In this document: positions 22,978-33,430 of the stretch, one piece after another
Numbering within the stretch: the stretch's first letter is position 1
Layout of the letters: each line of letters opens with the position of its first letter
Source: Anastatus disparis
Taxonomy: Eukaryota > Arthropoda > Insecta > Hymenoptera > Eupelmidae
Assembly: GCA_017163975.1 (NCBI GenBank)
Contig: JAFFSR010000351.1
Location: 1,985,001-2,049,000 of the forward strand
Direction: 5' to 3'
DNA: 64,000 nt
Translations under genes and position numbers: made by a program
Notes under the pieces: generated by a model
What the model was told of the DNA's origin: nothing
The model's database searches: none
Seen by the model: only the letters and a program-made list of their open reading frames with translations

Positions 22978-24061
22978 TATACACTGCCGCCGAGACACTT
23001 TTGCCCCCCTTCGTCTAAAATCGACTTATCTAAAAAGTTTTATAACTCTGGAAAAAATGGTCGAAGCCTGAAAATTCCAACGGGATTCGAAAGATTGTTC
23101 AAAATTCTTTCAAAAACTATAGATTTAATATAAAAAAAAGCATTTTTTTCGTATCTCTTATCCTTGTTTAAAAAAAAATTTTTTTTAACTTTGTTTTGAC
23201 TTTGTAAAATAGTGTTCAATTTTAGTAGAAATCGTTACATTAATACAAAACCAAATAGATTTTAAAGCTCATATTTCAACGATGAAAATGCAATGTCGAA
23301 CGTCTAGATTCAACGTTTTAAACTAGAGTTATAAGATTTTATATTTAAAAATAAGGTTTTTTTTCGATGTATGAATATCTTTGAATTTAAGAGGAATAGA
23401 AAAATTTGTCAGAGAGAAAAAATGTTCCTTTTTGGTCAAATAATAATAATATATAATAAAAATTGGATTTCGGAAAAAAGATTTTTTTTTGCCTTTTTTA
23501 CCCACGCTGTTCAATATTTTAAAGATATCAAAATTTTATTACATTCCAACAAAAAAAAAATTTTATTTTGAAATCAATTTTTTATTACATATTATTATTA
23601 TTTGACAAAAAAGGAACATTTTTTCTCTCTGACAAATTTTTATATTCCTCTTAAATTCAGAGATATTCATACATAAAAAAAACCTTACTTTTAAATATAA
23701 AATCTTATAACTCTGGTTTAAAAGGTCAAATCTAGACGTTCAACATTGCATTTTCATCGTCAAAATATGAGCTTTAAAATCTATTTGGTTTTGTATTAAT
23801 GTAACGATTTCTACTAAAATTGAACACTATTTTACAAAGTCAAAACAAAGTTAAAAAAAATTTTTTTTCAAACAAGGATAAGAGATACGAAAAAAATGCT
23901 TTTTTTTATATTAAACCAATAGTTTTTGAAAGAATTTTGAACAATCTTTCGAATCCCGTTGGAATTTTCAGGCTTCGACCATTTTTTCCAGAGTTATAAA
24001 ACTTTTTAGATAAGTCGATTTTAGACGAAGGGGGGCAAAAGTATCTCGGCGGCAGTGTATA
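22978..24061. mobile_element. Foldback element, about 1.08 kb, TATACACTGCCGCC ends
   Basis: TATACACTGCCGCCGAGA at the left pairs with TCTCGGCGGCAGTGTATA at the right. The arms remain complementary for over 450 bp each (TTGCCCCCCTTCGTCTAAAA with TTTTAGACGAAGGGGGGCAA, and so on), leaving a centre of only about 60-100 bp near 23480-23580. Terminal TATA is compatible with a TA target site. It is non-autonomous, and the short frames inside are mirror artefacts of the palindrome. Confidence 0.88.
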
Positions 24062-24415
24062 TGTTTACACAATTTTGAATGCGCTTTGTCATATATAATT
24101 GAAAATTTTTAATGAATATCAATTGCGTCGATCCCTGAATCAAATTTAAATTTATGGTTTTTATCTAAAAACTTTATGAGCCGACTGAATATTAGTTAAT
24201 TATCCGCAAAGAACTACGTATGGTGTCATCCTTTCTTCTTTTGTTTTTAAACATATCTTTTCTCGTTCTGAGTATACTATTTGAAGAGATTCTTCTCTTT
24301 CTAAATCAGGATACTCCTGAAACATTTACCAATAAAAAGATGTATGGCTTTCATACTAATTACTTTACATTATACTAAACAGGTGTCAATATACTTTCGA
24401 CTTTGCATTGTCGTA
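24062..24415. other. AT-rich stretch, nothing identified
   Basis: No supported feature was found. Confidence 0.4.
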
Positions 24416-24419
24416 AGTA

Positions 24420-24810
24420 TGCTATAATATATCTCTCTATATTATATAGTTATAAGGAAATTTTTAACGACCAAGCTTCCTCTTTTCTCTTCTTTTTCTC
24501 TCCCCTTTACCGTATTTTAATCCTCATTTTTTTCCGTTTTTTTACGTTATTTTTGTCTTTTTCTTTTCTTTTCTTTTCCTCTTCCTCTTCTCTTCATTTT
24601 CTCTTAATTTTCTTCTTCTCACCTCTTCATTTTGTCCTCCCTCACTTCTCCTCAAGAAATCCTTAACTTTTTTCCGTTATTTCTACGTTATTTTATGTAA
24701 TTTTAACTCCTCCTCAGGTAATCCATCAGAAATCCTCAAATTTCTCCCTGCTTTTTTAACATTATTTTAGCTCTTCCTTAGCTCACCTTCTTTATTCCTC
24801 AAATCATATA
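24420..24810 (-). repeat. Interspersed pyrimidine-rich repeat, copy 1
   Basis: About 390 bp is CTTTTCTCTTC-rich and punctuated by TTACGTTATTTT words and the phrase CTCCTCAGGTAATCC. An inverted copy lies at 61735-62155, where ACGTAAAATAACG, GGATTTACCTGAGGAGGAG and TACAACTATATAATATAGAG are seen as complements in the mirrored order. Because the two copies agree in order along their length, this is one dispersed element and not chance low complexity. No coding is supported. Confidence 0.75.
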
Positions 24811-25203
24811 TAGAGACGATTAATTAAGTAACATGTCAACTTACATCAGGACATTTAAATAAATCGTGACTAATATTTTCATTAAATTAAAAAAACTATT
24901 ACCTGTTCATTTACTAATAAACTTTTATAGATAAATGCTATTGTCTAAGCTACTGAAATTAAAGGGTAATCACATAAAATTTAATTAGAATAAAAATTCA
25001 ATTTGCATTGAAACATTCAACAATTTTTTTAATAAAAAGGAATTAATTCATGAATTACACAGGCCCACAAAATGAAAAAAAATGTCTGAACTTTTGACCG
25101 GACATACATATTCCCATGTATTTTTCGACGCTGAATCCGAATCTGTAATAAAAATATAGGGTTTTCCTACCTTTTCTCAGAGTTTTATTGAAAAAACCTC
25201 AAC

Positions 25204-25807
25204 CTGATACCGCCTCTGCATATAAAGCTTGGATTGATAAAGCAATTAGTTAAAGCTTTGGACAAGGACGGTCAATGCTTCCAATATATAAGCAAAGTAT
25301 TTCCCCATAAATCTGATGCTAAATTAAATGAAGGTATTTTTGATGGTCCTGAAATCCGAACTTTATTTAGAGACGAAAACTTTGAACAAAGCATGACTGA
25401 TGTTGAAAAGGCAGCATGGTTAAGTTTTAAAGAGGTATCGACGAAATTTTTGGGTAATGCCAAAGACACGAATTATAAAGCTATTGTGAAAAGAATGGTA
25501 CGTAATTTTGAAAAATTGGGTTGTCTAATGAACTTAAAACTTCATTTTCTTGATTCACACGTTGATCAGTTTCCTGAAAATAACGGAGACTTTAGTGAAG
25601 AGCATGGTGAACGATTTCACCAAGATTTAAAGGAGTTTGAACGTAGATTTCAAGGAAACTGGGGTATCAACATGTTAGCAGATTACTGCTGGATGATAAA
25701 AAGAGAAACAGCTGCGAAAAAGGACAAAAACGTGTCAGAAATCCACTACATCGGTCATTCGAAGAGAAACGTGTACGTAAGCGTAAGCCAATTTAAAAAA
25801 AAACATC

Positions 25808-25853
<46 letters not shown>

Positions 25854-25860
25854 AACATAG
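25204..25860 (+). pseudogene. C-terminal part of a conserved repeat-encoded protein
   Basis: The frame is open from the inner end of the TIR, beginning LIPPLHIKLGLIKQLVKAL with no ATG. Conserved-looking blocks follow: EGIFDGPEIRTLF, EKAAWLSFKEVSTKFLGN, MNLKLHFLDSHVDQFPEN, SEEHGERFHQDLKEFERRF and MLADYCWMIKRE. I recall the same block order in many uncharacterised repeat-encoded proteins of arthropods and other animals, which supports a transposon-encoded function. The His/Glu-rich HSH...EEHGERFH segment could be part of a catalytic core, but this is unproven. The tail runs into a (GA)n microsatellite and is not native. Confidence 0.6.
25811..25850. repeat. (GA)n microsatellite
   Basis: About 19 GA dinucleotides lie inside the 1.4-kb element. 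They extend the open frame as an artificial RERERE tail. Confidence 0.9.
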
Positions 25861-26710
25861 ACAAAATGTTAAGTTTAACGTACACAATAGGCTAAGTTAA
25901 TATCTTGAATTTACAGTCAATGCTGTGAAAGACTCTAAAATTAGTATTTCAGACGTAAAATTTTTAAAAAATCGATAAATTTACCATATACAGTTCTTGT
26001 CACCGCCCTCTAGAAGTAGTTTTTACACAATCTGACTTCAAATTCATGATCAGCAATCTGAAAAACCCCCAGGATAGTATTTCCAATGTTTATCGACTCT
26101 TCAAAAGACGCATGATTAAATTTTAATATTGTTTAAATCCATTTTAGGCAAAATTTCGACTTTTACCGATTTCCTCATCTTTTCAGCCCCATACAGAGGA
26201 CTAGAATCGCGTTAAAAAATTTGAAGGTATGGTTTCCCGTGTATTTTTTCCCGTAGAATTCGATTTTGAAGTCCAATTAACCGTATCTCATGATTTGTTT
26301 TTTCTAGACTCGAAAAACCGCAAAAAAACCGTAAAAATTGAGGTTTTTTCAATAAAACTCTGAGAAAAGGTAGGAAAACCCTATATTTTTATTACAGATT
26401 CGGATTCAGCGTCGAAAAATACATGGGAATATGTATGTCCGGTCAAAAGTTCAGACATTTTTTTTCATTTTGTGGGCCTGTGTTATTTACGTTTTATCTA
26501 TGTATATATGAAAAAAAGGGGAAAAAAGATTCAAAAAATTTCTTTGGTATGAAAAAGAATATGCATTACATAAAACTATTGATTAGAACTTAGCTATTAT
26601 TTTTTTAAACAAATGCTACCTTGTCAATTAGAATGAAAATTTAATTTAAATTTAAACATTGAATGATTTCATTAATAATAAATAATTAGTTAATGACGTA
26701 TTAACTTAAA

Positions 26711-27445
26711 TCATAACTCCGTCTTCGTCTCTTCGTCTTCGTCTCTTCGTCTTCGTCTCTTCGTCTTCGTCTCTTCGTCTTCGTCTCTTCGTCTTCGTCT
26801 CTTCGTCTTCGTCTCTTCGTCTTCGTCTCTTCGTCTTCGTCTCTTCGTCTTCGTCTCTTCGTCTTCGTCTCTTCGTCTTCGTCTCTTCGTCTTCGTCTCT
26901 TCGTCTTCGTCTCTTCGTCTTCGTCTCTTCGTCTTCGTCTCTTCGTCTTCGTCTCTTCGTCTTCGTCTCTTCGTCTTCGTCTCTTCGTCTTCGTCTCTTC
27001 GTCTTCGTCTCTTCGTCTTCGTCTCTTCGTCTTCGTCTCTTCGTCTTCGTCTCTTCGTCTTCGTCTCTTCGTCTTCGTCTCTTCGTCTTCTTCTCTTCGT
27101 CTTCGTCTCTTCGTCTTCGTCTCTTCGTCTTCGTCTCTTCGTCTTCGTCTCTTCGTCTTCGTCTCTTCGTCTTCGTCTCTTCGTCTTCGTCTCTTCGTCT
27201 TCGTCTCTTCGTCTCCGTCTCTTCGTCTTCGTCTCTTCGTCTCCCTGCCTCCGTGTCCGTCCCTCCGTCTCTATCTCTATCTCTCCGTCTCCATTTCTCC
27301 GTCTTTTCGTATCTGTCTCTCCATCTCCGTCTCTCCGTCGATGTCTCTCTTTCTTCGTGTCGGTCCCTCCATCTCCGTCTCTCCGTTTTTGTTTCTCTGT
27401 CTCTGTCTTTTTATCCCCGTTCTTCCGTCTTTGTCTTTTCGTCTT
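26711..27445. repeat. 14-bp minisatellite grading into (TCTCCG)-like repeats
   Basis: From 26711 to about 27235 some 37 copies of CGTCTTCGTCTCTT run almost without error (single variants near 27089 and 27209). They then decay into irregular CCGTCTCTATCTC-type sequence to 27445. Because 14 is not a multiple of 3, the minus-strand frame of 257 residues repeats every 14 residues (EETKTKRRRRRDED). This highly charged frame is a consequence of the repeat; there is no evidence that it is a gene. Confidence 0.93.
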
Positions 27446-27469
27446 AGCGCTGAAAATAGCAACCACGAA

Positions 27470-27895
27470 TTCTAAATTACACAACGCTTACAATAGCAGC
27501 CGCGTTTTTTTAACCATACAGCGCTCAAAATAGCAGCCGCGAATTTGTAACTACACAGCGCTTACAATAGCAGCCACGTTTGTTTAACCACACAGTGCTC
27601 AAAATAGCTGCCACGAATTTTCAATTACACAGCGCTTACAATAGTTGTTGCGTTTTTCATCTTTAGCTCTTGAAATAGCAGTCACATTTTTTAAACCAGA
27701 TAGTACTCTGAAAAGCGGTCGTGAATTTCCAATTACACAGCGCTTACAGTAGTTTTAGCGTTTTTCCCCATCACTGCCCTTACAATAGCAGCCATGTTTT
27801 TTCTAACCACACATTTATATTTAAAAAAGCAATCGTGTTTTTTCAATGGCATGGAACTAGAAATAGCAGATTTTTAACCACACAGCGCTAAACTC
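27470..27895. repeat. 75-bp satellite made of two 37-bp halves
   Basis: ACACAGCGCTTACAATAGCAG recurs near 27478, 27553 and 27628 at 75-bp spacing. Between these lie sister half-units with CAGCGCTCAAAATAGCAGCC. The halves alternate GCAGCCGCGTTTTTTT and GCAGCCGCGAATT. Copies decay to about 27895. The array lies between the Helitron 3' side and the 14-bp minisatellite. Confidence 0.8.
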
Positions 27896-27989
27896 TACTT
27901 CATGATTTTTAATTTTTTTGTTTTAATTTAATATTATATAGAGTTTCAAATATGTTTGATTTTATTTTCTTATTCATTATATTTGAATT

Positions 27990-28500
27990 TTGTATTGCGG
28001 TTTTATAATATTTCTTTGTAAACGTTGTTTTCAGTATAGGCCATTTCATCTTTAACTTTTCTTGATTTTTCTGTTAATAATATTTTTAATTCTTTTTTAT
28101 TAGTTGTTCTTGAAAGTGCCACGTATAACTGCCCATGACTGAAAATTGGTGTTGGTAAATACACTTCTACTTTTTTAAATGATTGTCCTTGCGACTTATT
28201 AATAGTGATTGCATGAGCAAGTTTTACAGGAAATTATTTTCTGGTCATCTGGAATGGCAGTTCATCATTTGCTGATAAGGTCATACGTGGTAAGAATTTT
28301 TTTAATTCTTGTTAATATTTCTGCTATAATAGTAAATTGTTCTATTTTCGTTAATCGGGTTGTGTTACAAAGTCCTTCATTCAAATTAACATTTATAAGA
28401 AGCATCACTATAGCTCCTTTTTTTAATTGTAATCTTTGTGGCGGTAAGCCGTTGGGCGTTAAAGAATGAACGTTTATTTTCTTTCATAGACATACCTTGA
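27990..28500 (-). pseudogene. Helitron 1 helicase, C-terminal part
   Basis: Translation of the minus strand gives LAHAITINKSQGQSFKKVEV followed by PTPIFSHGQLYVALSRTT, the two C-terminal hallmarks of Pif1/RecD-type helicases in Helitrons. Upstream, 28330-28470 aligns with the same stretch of the second helicase copy at 59870-60000. A frameshift lies near 28210-28260, where the QFPIR-type segment should be. Confidence 0.85.
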
Positions 28501-28543
28501 AAATGTTCTTATAAATAGCTTTTTTGACACAATTTTCTACTAT

Positions 28544-28970
28544 CTATGTTCTATTTCCATGTTTTGCTATTGGTAATGTTTGTCTAAAATTACCTGATAT
28601 GATAAATGTTTTCCCTCCAAACAAGTAATTATTATCACATACATCTTTAAAAATGCGATCAACGGCTTCAAAAGCGTATTTTGATTTCATTGTGATTTCA
28701 TCCCAGATAACAATTGATACATTTTTCATTTTTTTACCTATTTCGCTGTTTGCACTAATATTATATATTATGTCTTTAGATATGTTTAACGGTAATTTAA
28801 ATGCTGTATGTACTGCCACGCCATCTTGTAATAAATTAGCCACTATACCTGTCCATGATACAACTTGATAGTTAATTCCATAAATTTTCAGATAAGTTAA
28901 AATTGTATTTAATAAGTAGCTTATACCACTTCCACCTGGATCGTCTATATATATACTTTTCGGTGCAGTT
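28544..28970 (-). pseudogene. Helitron 1 helicase, ATPase core, Walker A damaged
   Basis: The frame contains Walker B as VSIVIWDEITMKSKYAFEAV and the FGGKTFIISGNFRQTLPI box (normally GDFRQ; Asp to Asn here). Just upstream, about 28925-28960 reads SIYIDDPGGSGISYLLNTIL, the Walker A loop. The family form is GPGGTGKT, so the essential Lys has become Ile. ATP hydrolysis would be lost even if the frame were repaired. SANSEIGKKM between them is the usual Ser-rich insertion. Confidence 0.88.
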
Positions 28971-29168
28971 TGTATTTAATGAATTTTTTTTACTGTATTA
29001 AAAATTGCTGTTTGAGCATTTGTCAGACTATCAATAATTGACTGAATATTATCAACATTATTTACTGTACTCTATTCAATTCGTTATTTTCAATATAGTA
29101 TTCTAAAGTAGGTAAATTAAAGTCACTTAATTGGAATCCATTAGTAGTTAAAATATTATTAATTATGC

Positions 29169-29460
29169 TTAATGCATATTCTTAACCCTCTTTGTTGATT
29201 CATTTTTGGTAATATGATAAAAATAGATTTTATATTTTTCATATAATTCTCGAGCATGAAATTGGATTGTGAAATGTACAAATGTAACTAAATAATTGAC
29301 AAAGAGCTTTTGGAAATTGAGATTTATATGATTCTTCTGGACATTCATACCATTCATCATCTATTTCAACTAAACTTTTTGCTTTTGGTGCTTCAAAGAA
29401 TGTTGGGTATGTAATTCCATCAAAATTTTCTAAGCTTTCGAAAGATGTTGCAGTTTTCAC
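29169..29460 (-). pseudogene. Helitron 1 Rep-helicase linker
   Basis: Two overlapping frames give DGITYPTFFEAPKAKSLVEI, DDEWYECPEESYKSQFPKAL and CQLFSYICTFHNPI. In Helitron proteins this corresponds to the stretch before the helicase (the FxEAA...LLEDDxEW...LRxLFAxIL pattern). It has no catalytic role known to me. Confidence 0.75.
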
Positions 29461-30512
29461 GTAAAGTTTGGATTAACTGAGTATATTCTGGTTAGAATAG
29501 GTTTCATAGTTTTTATTCTTTTCGTCCATGTTGTATGTATTCGATTAAAAACATAATGTTGCGGTATATCAGAATAAAAGTATTTATATATCTCTGGGTC
29601 ACTTTTATTAAGTTCAAACCGCGCTGTTAGTGTTGTATATACAATACATATTGTTCATTTTTATTATGAACAACTTATCTATAAATTGCATGTGAAAGTT
29701 CACTAATATTATATTCCAATATGCGATGCACAGCTTCTGGCGGACAAACTTATGTTGTGTTTATATATTAATTTCATCATAAAACATATCCAAATCATTC
29801 GTTTTATCCGTTTTATCATTAGTATTACTTTCAGTATTTATTTCACTTGCTTTCATTTCTATAAATGCACAATCATGTCCTTTGAAGCAGTATTTAAATA
29901 AGTATTTTATAACTCCTATTGTTGAACATAATTTAATATTAATATGACAATTAAACTTTAGTAATAAATACGGGTTATAAGGAACAACAAATCTATTGTC
30001 TGCTCACTTGTTTTTTGTGTATAATATCTTATTTTTATCATTTCTTCATCGATAAATAGGATAGCCATTAGTCATTATTTAAGTTTCATTAAATCGTTTC
30101 GGAAATTTTTTCCTACATTTTCCTGATTCTTTATCTTTACAAGGTGAGTTTTTATTCTGACCTTCACAAGGACCAAGGATCATAAATTGTTTAACTATTT
30201 CATATAATTTGGGATTTTTTTTTTATTTGGAATTTCAGCTACTATAAATTCATCAACGTCATCACTATTGTAAATTTTATGATCTTTACTTATAAATATT
30301 AACACATGTGCATGCAGTAATCCTCTCTTTTCAAATTCTACTACGTATGAATATGCAATGCATTTTCCCAAAATATGTTTTTTAGTAATTTGCTCTATTA
30401 ATATCTCTAATTTTTGATAAAATACTTTAACAACAATATCTGGTCTATCTATTACTTCTTTGCTTTGTCCTATATTATTTGTGATTTCTTCCCATTTCAG
30501 ATTGCATGTCAT
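29461..30512 (-). pseudogene. Helitron 1 Rep nuclease (HUH and Tyr motifs)
   Basis: The frame at 30195-30512 begins MTCNLKWEEITNN and holds RPDIVVKVF and AYSYVVEFEKRGLLHAHVLI, whose His-x-His is the metal-binding HUH motif. Read through two stops, the next segment gives [40 protein letters not shown] and, near 29879-29905, YLFKYCFKGHDCA, which carries the tyrosine motif of rolling-circle Helitron nucleases. This nicks and joins DNA during transposition. The catalytic residues survive but the frame does not. Confidence 0.88.
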
Positions 30513-30668
30513 AGTAATGAAAAAATCTGGTTTTTTAATTCTTTGTAATGATCTAATGTCATGAAATCAAGAAAATTTTGATGTAAGGAACGCGGACTTC
30601 CTGTAAAAGCTGATGGTAATATAAAATATTTTTGCAATTTTTAAACTATCATTGATTTCGTTTTTTTT

Positions 30669-31739
30669 TTATTTCTTAAGAAATCTATTAGGCCTTGATA
30701 AAGTTCTGTTATTAAAGAATCTTGATTCTTCTTTATAAAATATAATTATGAATTTTTTATTTGAACCCATGGATATAAGTGGATTTATAATCATAAGATT
30801 TACGTGTTTACTTATACACAGGATTCTTATTGGTTTTTCTGCTTTCGAATAAATACATATGTCTCTTTCAATAGGTAATTCATTTCCTACAAAAAATACT
30901 GCTACTTTATAACATTTAGCTTCATTATATCGATGCTTATCAAAGTTATCGTTCCGTCTTATAAACATTTTAACGTCACTAGGTATAGTTCCATTTTTAA
31001 CAAAACGATTATTTTCTTCAATTTCTACTTCGTGCATCATTTTATAAGCTGCTGCGTAAGGATTATTTCTCCTAATTAGAGAATCTTATGTATTCAATAA
31101 TTCAATAAAACAATTCAGATTGTTTTGTATGCGGCATTTATTTGCTTTTTCCTTATCAAATATGTATAATTGTCCATACTTTTTTGATTCATTTTTATTC
31201 GCATGTAATGCATATGTATTATGGTATATTTGTCCATAAATACGTATAACTTGAGGATCTTTATGAAATAATATATCAAATGCTGCACCAAAGCTAGCAA
31301 ATACTAAAGCACTATTATATGATGTTATGCATTTTTTAAAATTATTACTCATCATAGAATTTCCCGTAAGTAATTTCTTAATCTCTTCAGGATATTCTGG
31401 GTCTTCTTCTAATGTTATATTTCCTTGTTTACAACATGATGTAAATTTCTTATTGCTTGACATTTCAAATGCAAAATGTCTAGCATCACAAAAATCAAAA
31501 ATAAAATTCAAATCAGCAATATTATTTTCCATGATATAATTTTCATTATTATTGGTCAATGTATCTTTAGCTATTTGGTAATAATTTATATCACTTTGAT
31601 TTTCTTTTGTTTTAAATTTATCTTCGTTTTTTTCATAATAATTTTTATTTTTTACTGAAGTAATTGAATTATCATTTTTTTTAAATGTTGTTTTATAAGA
31701 TTCATTTAAACAGTTCAATATTTTTTGTTTGTTTTTCAA
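30669..31739 (-). pseudogene. Helitron 1 N-terminal region
   Basis: Two frames cover this region. The first (31086-31739) has DARHFAFEMSSNKKFTSCC, GNITLEEDPEYPEEIKKLL and QVIRIYGQIYHNTYALHANK. The second (30669-31040) has MMHEVEIEENNRFVKNGTIP, SDVKMFIRRNDNFDKHRYNE and VAVFFVGNELPIERDI. Both match the wording of the Helitron-like N-terminal domain that precedes Rep. The Cys pair (FTSCC) may bind zinc. A frameshift near 31060 separates them. Confidence 0.82.
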
Positions 31740-32800
31740 TTAATATTGTTTTCTATTTTCTTTCAAAACTTCATCTTCATTATATTTATAATACGATTAG
31801 TCATGAATGCGTCTATCATAGTTGTGATTTTGTTGATATGCTAAATTCTTATTTTTGTTTGAGGATTCTTAATTGTTCTTTATAAATGTTTTTAAATGTA
31901 ATTATTTTTTTATTTTTTAATTATTTACTATTATTTTGTTATTGTATTGTTCAATTTTATTTTTATAATATTGTCCAATTTTATTTTTATTGATGTCATG
32001 ACAGTGATTCCTCTTTTAAATTATGTATTTTAATTCAATGACAGATAGATATTTAAGACCGTTTTTTATTGTAATTTATGTTTTCTGCGTGTATTTAGAA
32101 TAGTCTGTGATATCACTTTTACATGGTGACTTACTGATACAGTATTATATATTAATTTTAATAATTGACTGTGATATCTTATCTTATTATGTGCAATACT
32201 TTTTATAGAATTATTACTTACTATTTCATGTATTACACGCCTTTTTGTACTCTTATTACAAAATAAATAAATATCTATATCTATATCTATATAAATTCAT
32301 TTTGGTTAGAGATTTGACTTTTTTGTTGCAACAAATTAATTATTTTTTATTTTTTAATTGCAACTTTTATAATTTTTTTAAATTTTCATCCCTCTTGTAA
32401 TTATTTTCAAGTTTCGTAATCACAATAATGTTTTCAGAATTCATTCGATTTTCATGTTGCGTTATATTTAAATTTTTCAATTTCTCAATCGGAACTTTTT
32501 AAATTTTAATAATTTTTAATCATTAAATTTATTTTTAAATATCAGAATTGGTTCTTGTTCAATATTATTTTCAGATTCTTTAATGTTATTGTATTTTATT
32601 TTTTTACAATCACTTTTTAAAATTTTTTCTTTAGTTTGTTTATATTTTCTTTTATTACTGTCTTGGTAAATTTTGTGTAGATAGGTTTTTGGTTTATAAT
32701 TTGTTGCCTCTAAACTTTTATGTTATCTAATAAATGTAATTGCTGTAGTGCCAATTCTTGTAACTTTTTTCCTTTAAGATATTCAAAATTTATATTTTGA
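31740..32800. other. AT-rich interval between peptidase and Helitron N terminus
   Basis: The minus strand shows only fragments, such as a Lys-rich stretch continuing from the peptidase (LKGKKLQELALQQLHLL near 32740-32800), with no domain recognised. It may be 5' coding or intron sequence of the Helitron. Confidence 0.35.
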
Positions 32801-32805
32801 AAATT

Positions 32806-33430
32806 TTATTTCATCGTTAACAATTTCTTGTTATGTACAATTTGCTGATTTCTGGATATCGCTTTATAATTGACATTAGTATAATTGTTCTTTACTAATG
32901 GAAACATGACGATTGAATTTAATTCATACATAGTTATCAAATGTCCACGCATTTTTTTCATTTCTAATTCTATTCCACAAGGACACAAATTATTAACGAT
33001 TGCTGTTGCAAACGCTATTGAAAAAATGCCACAATCAAAAGGATTAATCTGAAACTGAAATTTTTCAAAACATATCTGTAAGTTTTCACGAATTGGAAAT
33101 AGTTTATTAATGTAAATTTTTTGTTCATAATTTAATCCATTACTATTTAAACTACCATAAACATGAATTACATTTTGTGAATAATAGATACAAATCCAGT
33201 GACCAAAATGCCGATTTCCGGAGAAAAGTATTTACACGTTATCTTAATTTAATGGAACTGGATTAATATTTTCGGGCCTTTGTAAAAATATTGTTCGCTG
33301 CATTGAAAAATTTGTATGATCATTCAAAATTTGATTGAATTTTCTAATGAGTTTATCATTTAACATACTCGATTGCCCAGCATATTCACCTATTATAATT
33401 CATTTTCCTTCTTTGGTTAAATTCATTCTA
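32806..33430 (-). pseudogene. Ulp1/SENP-like (C48) cysteine peptidase remnant
   Basis: Minus-strand translation gives GEYAGQSSMLNDKLIRKFNQ, then after two stops HFGHWICIYYSQNVIHVYGS, then FEKFQFQINPFDCGIFSIAF, ATAIVNNLCPCGIEL and MKKMRGHLITMYELN. The order His-Trp, (V-Y-x-S-L), Gln, Asp-Cys-Gly fits the Ulp1/SENP fold. The catalytic His codon is about 33199-33201 and the Cys about 33031-33033. The acidic residue expected in VYDSL is Gly here. The MRxHL...E end is also typical of transposon-borne Ulp1 proteins. Three stops show it is dead. It lies on the same strand as, and upstream of, the Helitron Rep. Confidence 0.7.

Larger units (their letters stand above)
25058..26482 (+). mobile_element. 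1.4-kb TIR transposon derivative with TTA flanks
   Basis: Inverted repeats of about 145 bp begin CACAGGCCCACAAAATG (25058) and end CATTTTGTGGGCCTGTG (26482). TTA sits immediately outside both ends (25055-25057 and 26483-26485), consistent with a 3-bp target duplication. The arms match almost base for base through GGTAGGAAAACCCTATATTT. Inside lies the open frame at 25204-25860, with no start codon of its own, so this is an internally deleted copy of a larger element. A 3-bp TTA site fits PIF/Harbinger or CACTA-like elements, but the ends match neither canonical terminus. Confidence 0.85.
27990..33430 (-). mobile_element. Decayed autonomous Helitron, copy 1
   Basis: In minus-strand order there is a Ulp1-like peptidase remnant (about 32806-33430), a Helitron-like N-terminal region (30669-31739), the Rep nuclease (about 29700-30512), a linker (29169-29460) and a Pif1-type helicase (27990-28960). 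Every segment matches the family wording but is broken by stops and frameshifts. Neither terminus (5' TC, 3' hairpin plus CTRR) could be located, and the outer limits given are those of coding similarity. Arrays related to GAGACG flank it on both sides (26.7-27.4 and 34.15-34.5 kb) in opposite orientation. Confidence 0.85.

Noticed and set aside
23329..23571. Small frames in the centre of the 1.08-kb foldback
   Set aside because: They are mirror images of each other across the palindrome.
26711..27484. 257-residue Arg/Glu/Asp-rich protein
   Set aside because: It is the direct product of a 14-bp minisatellite, with no unique domain at either end.
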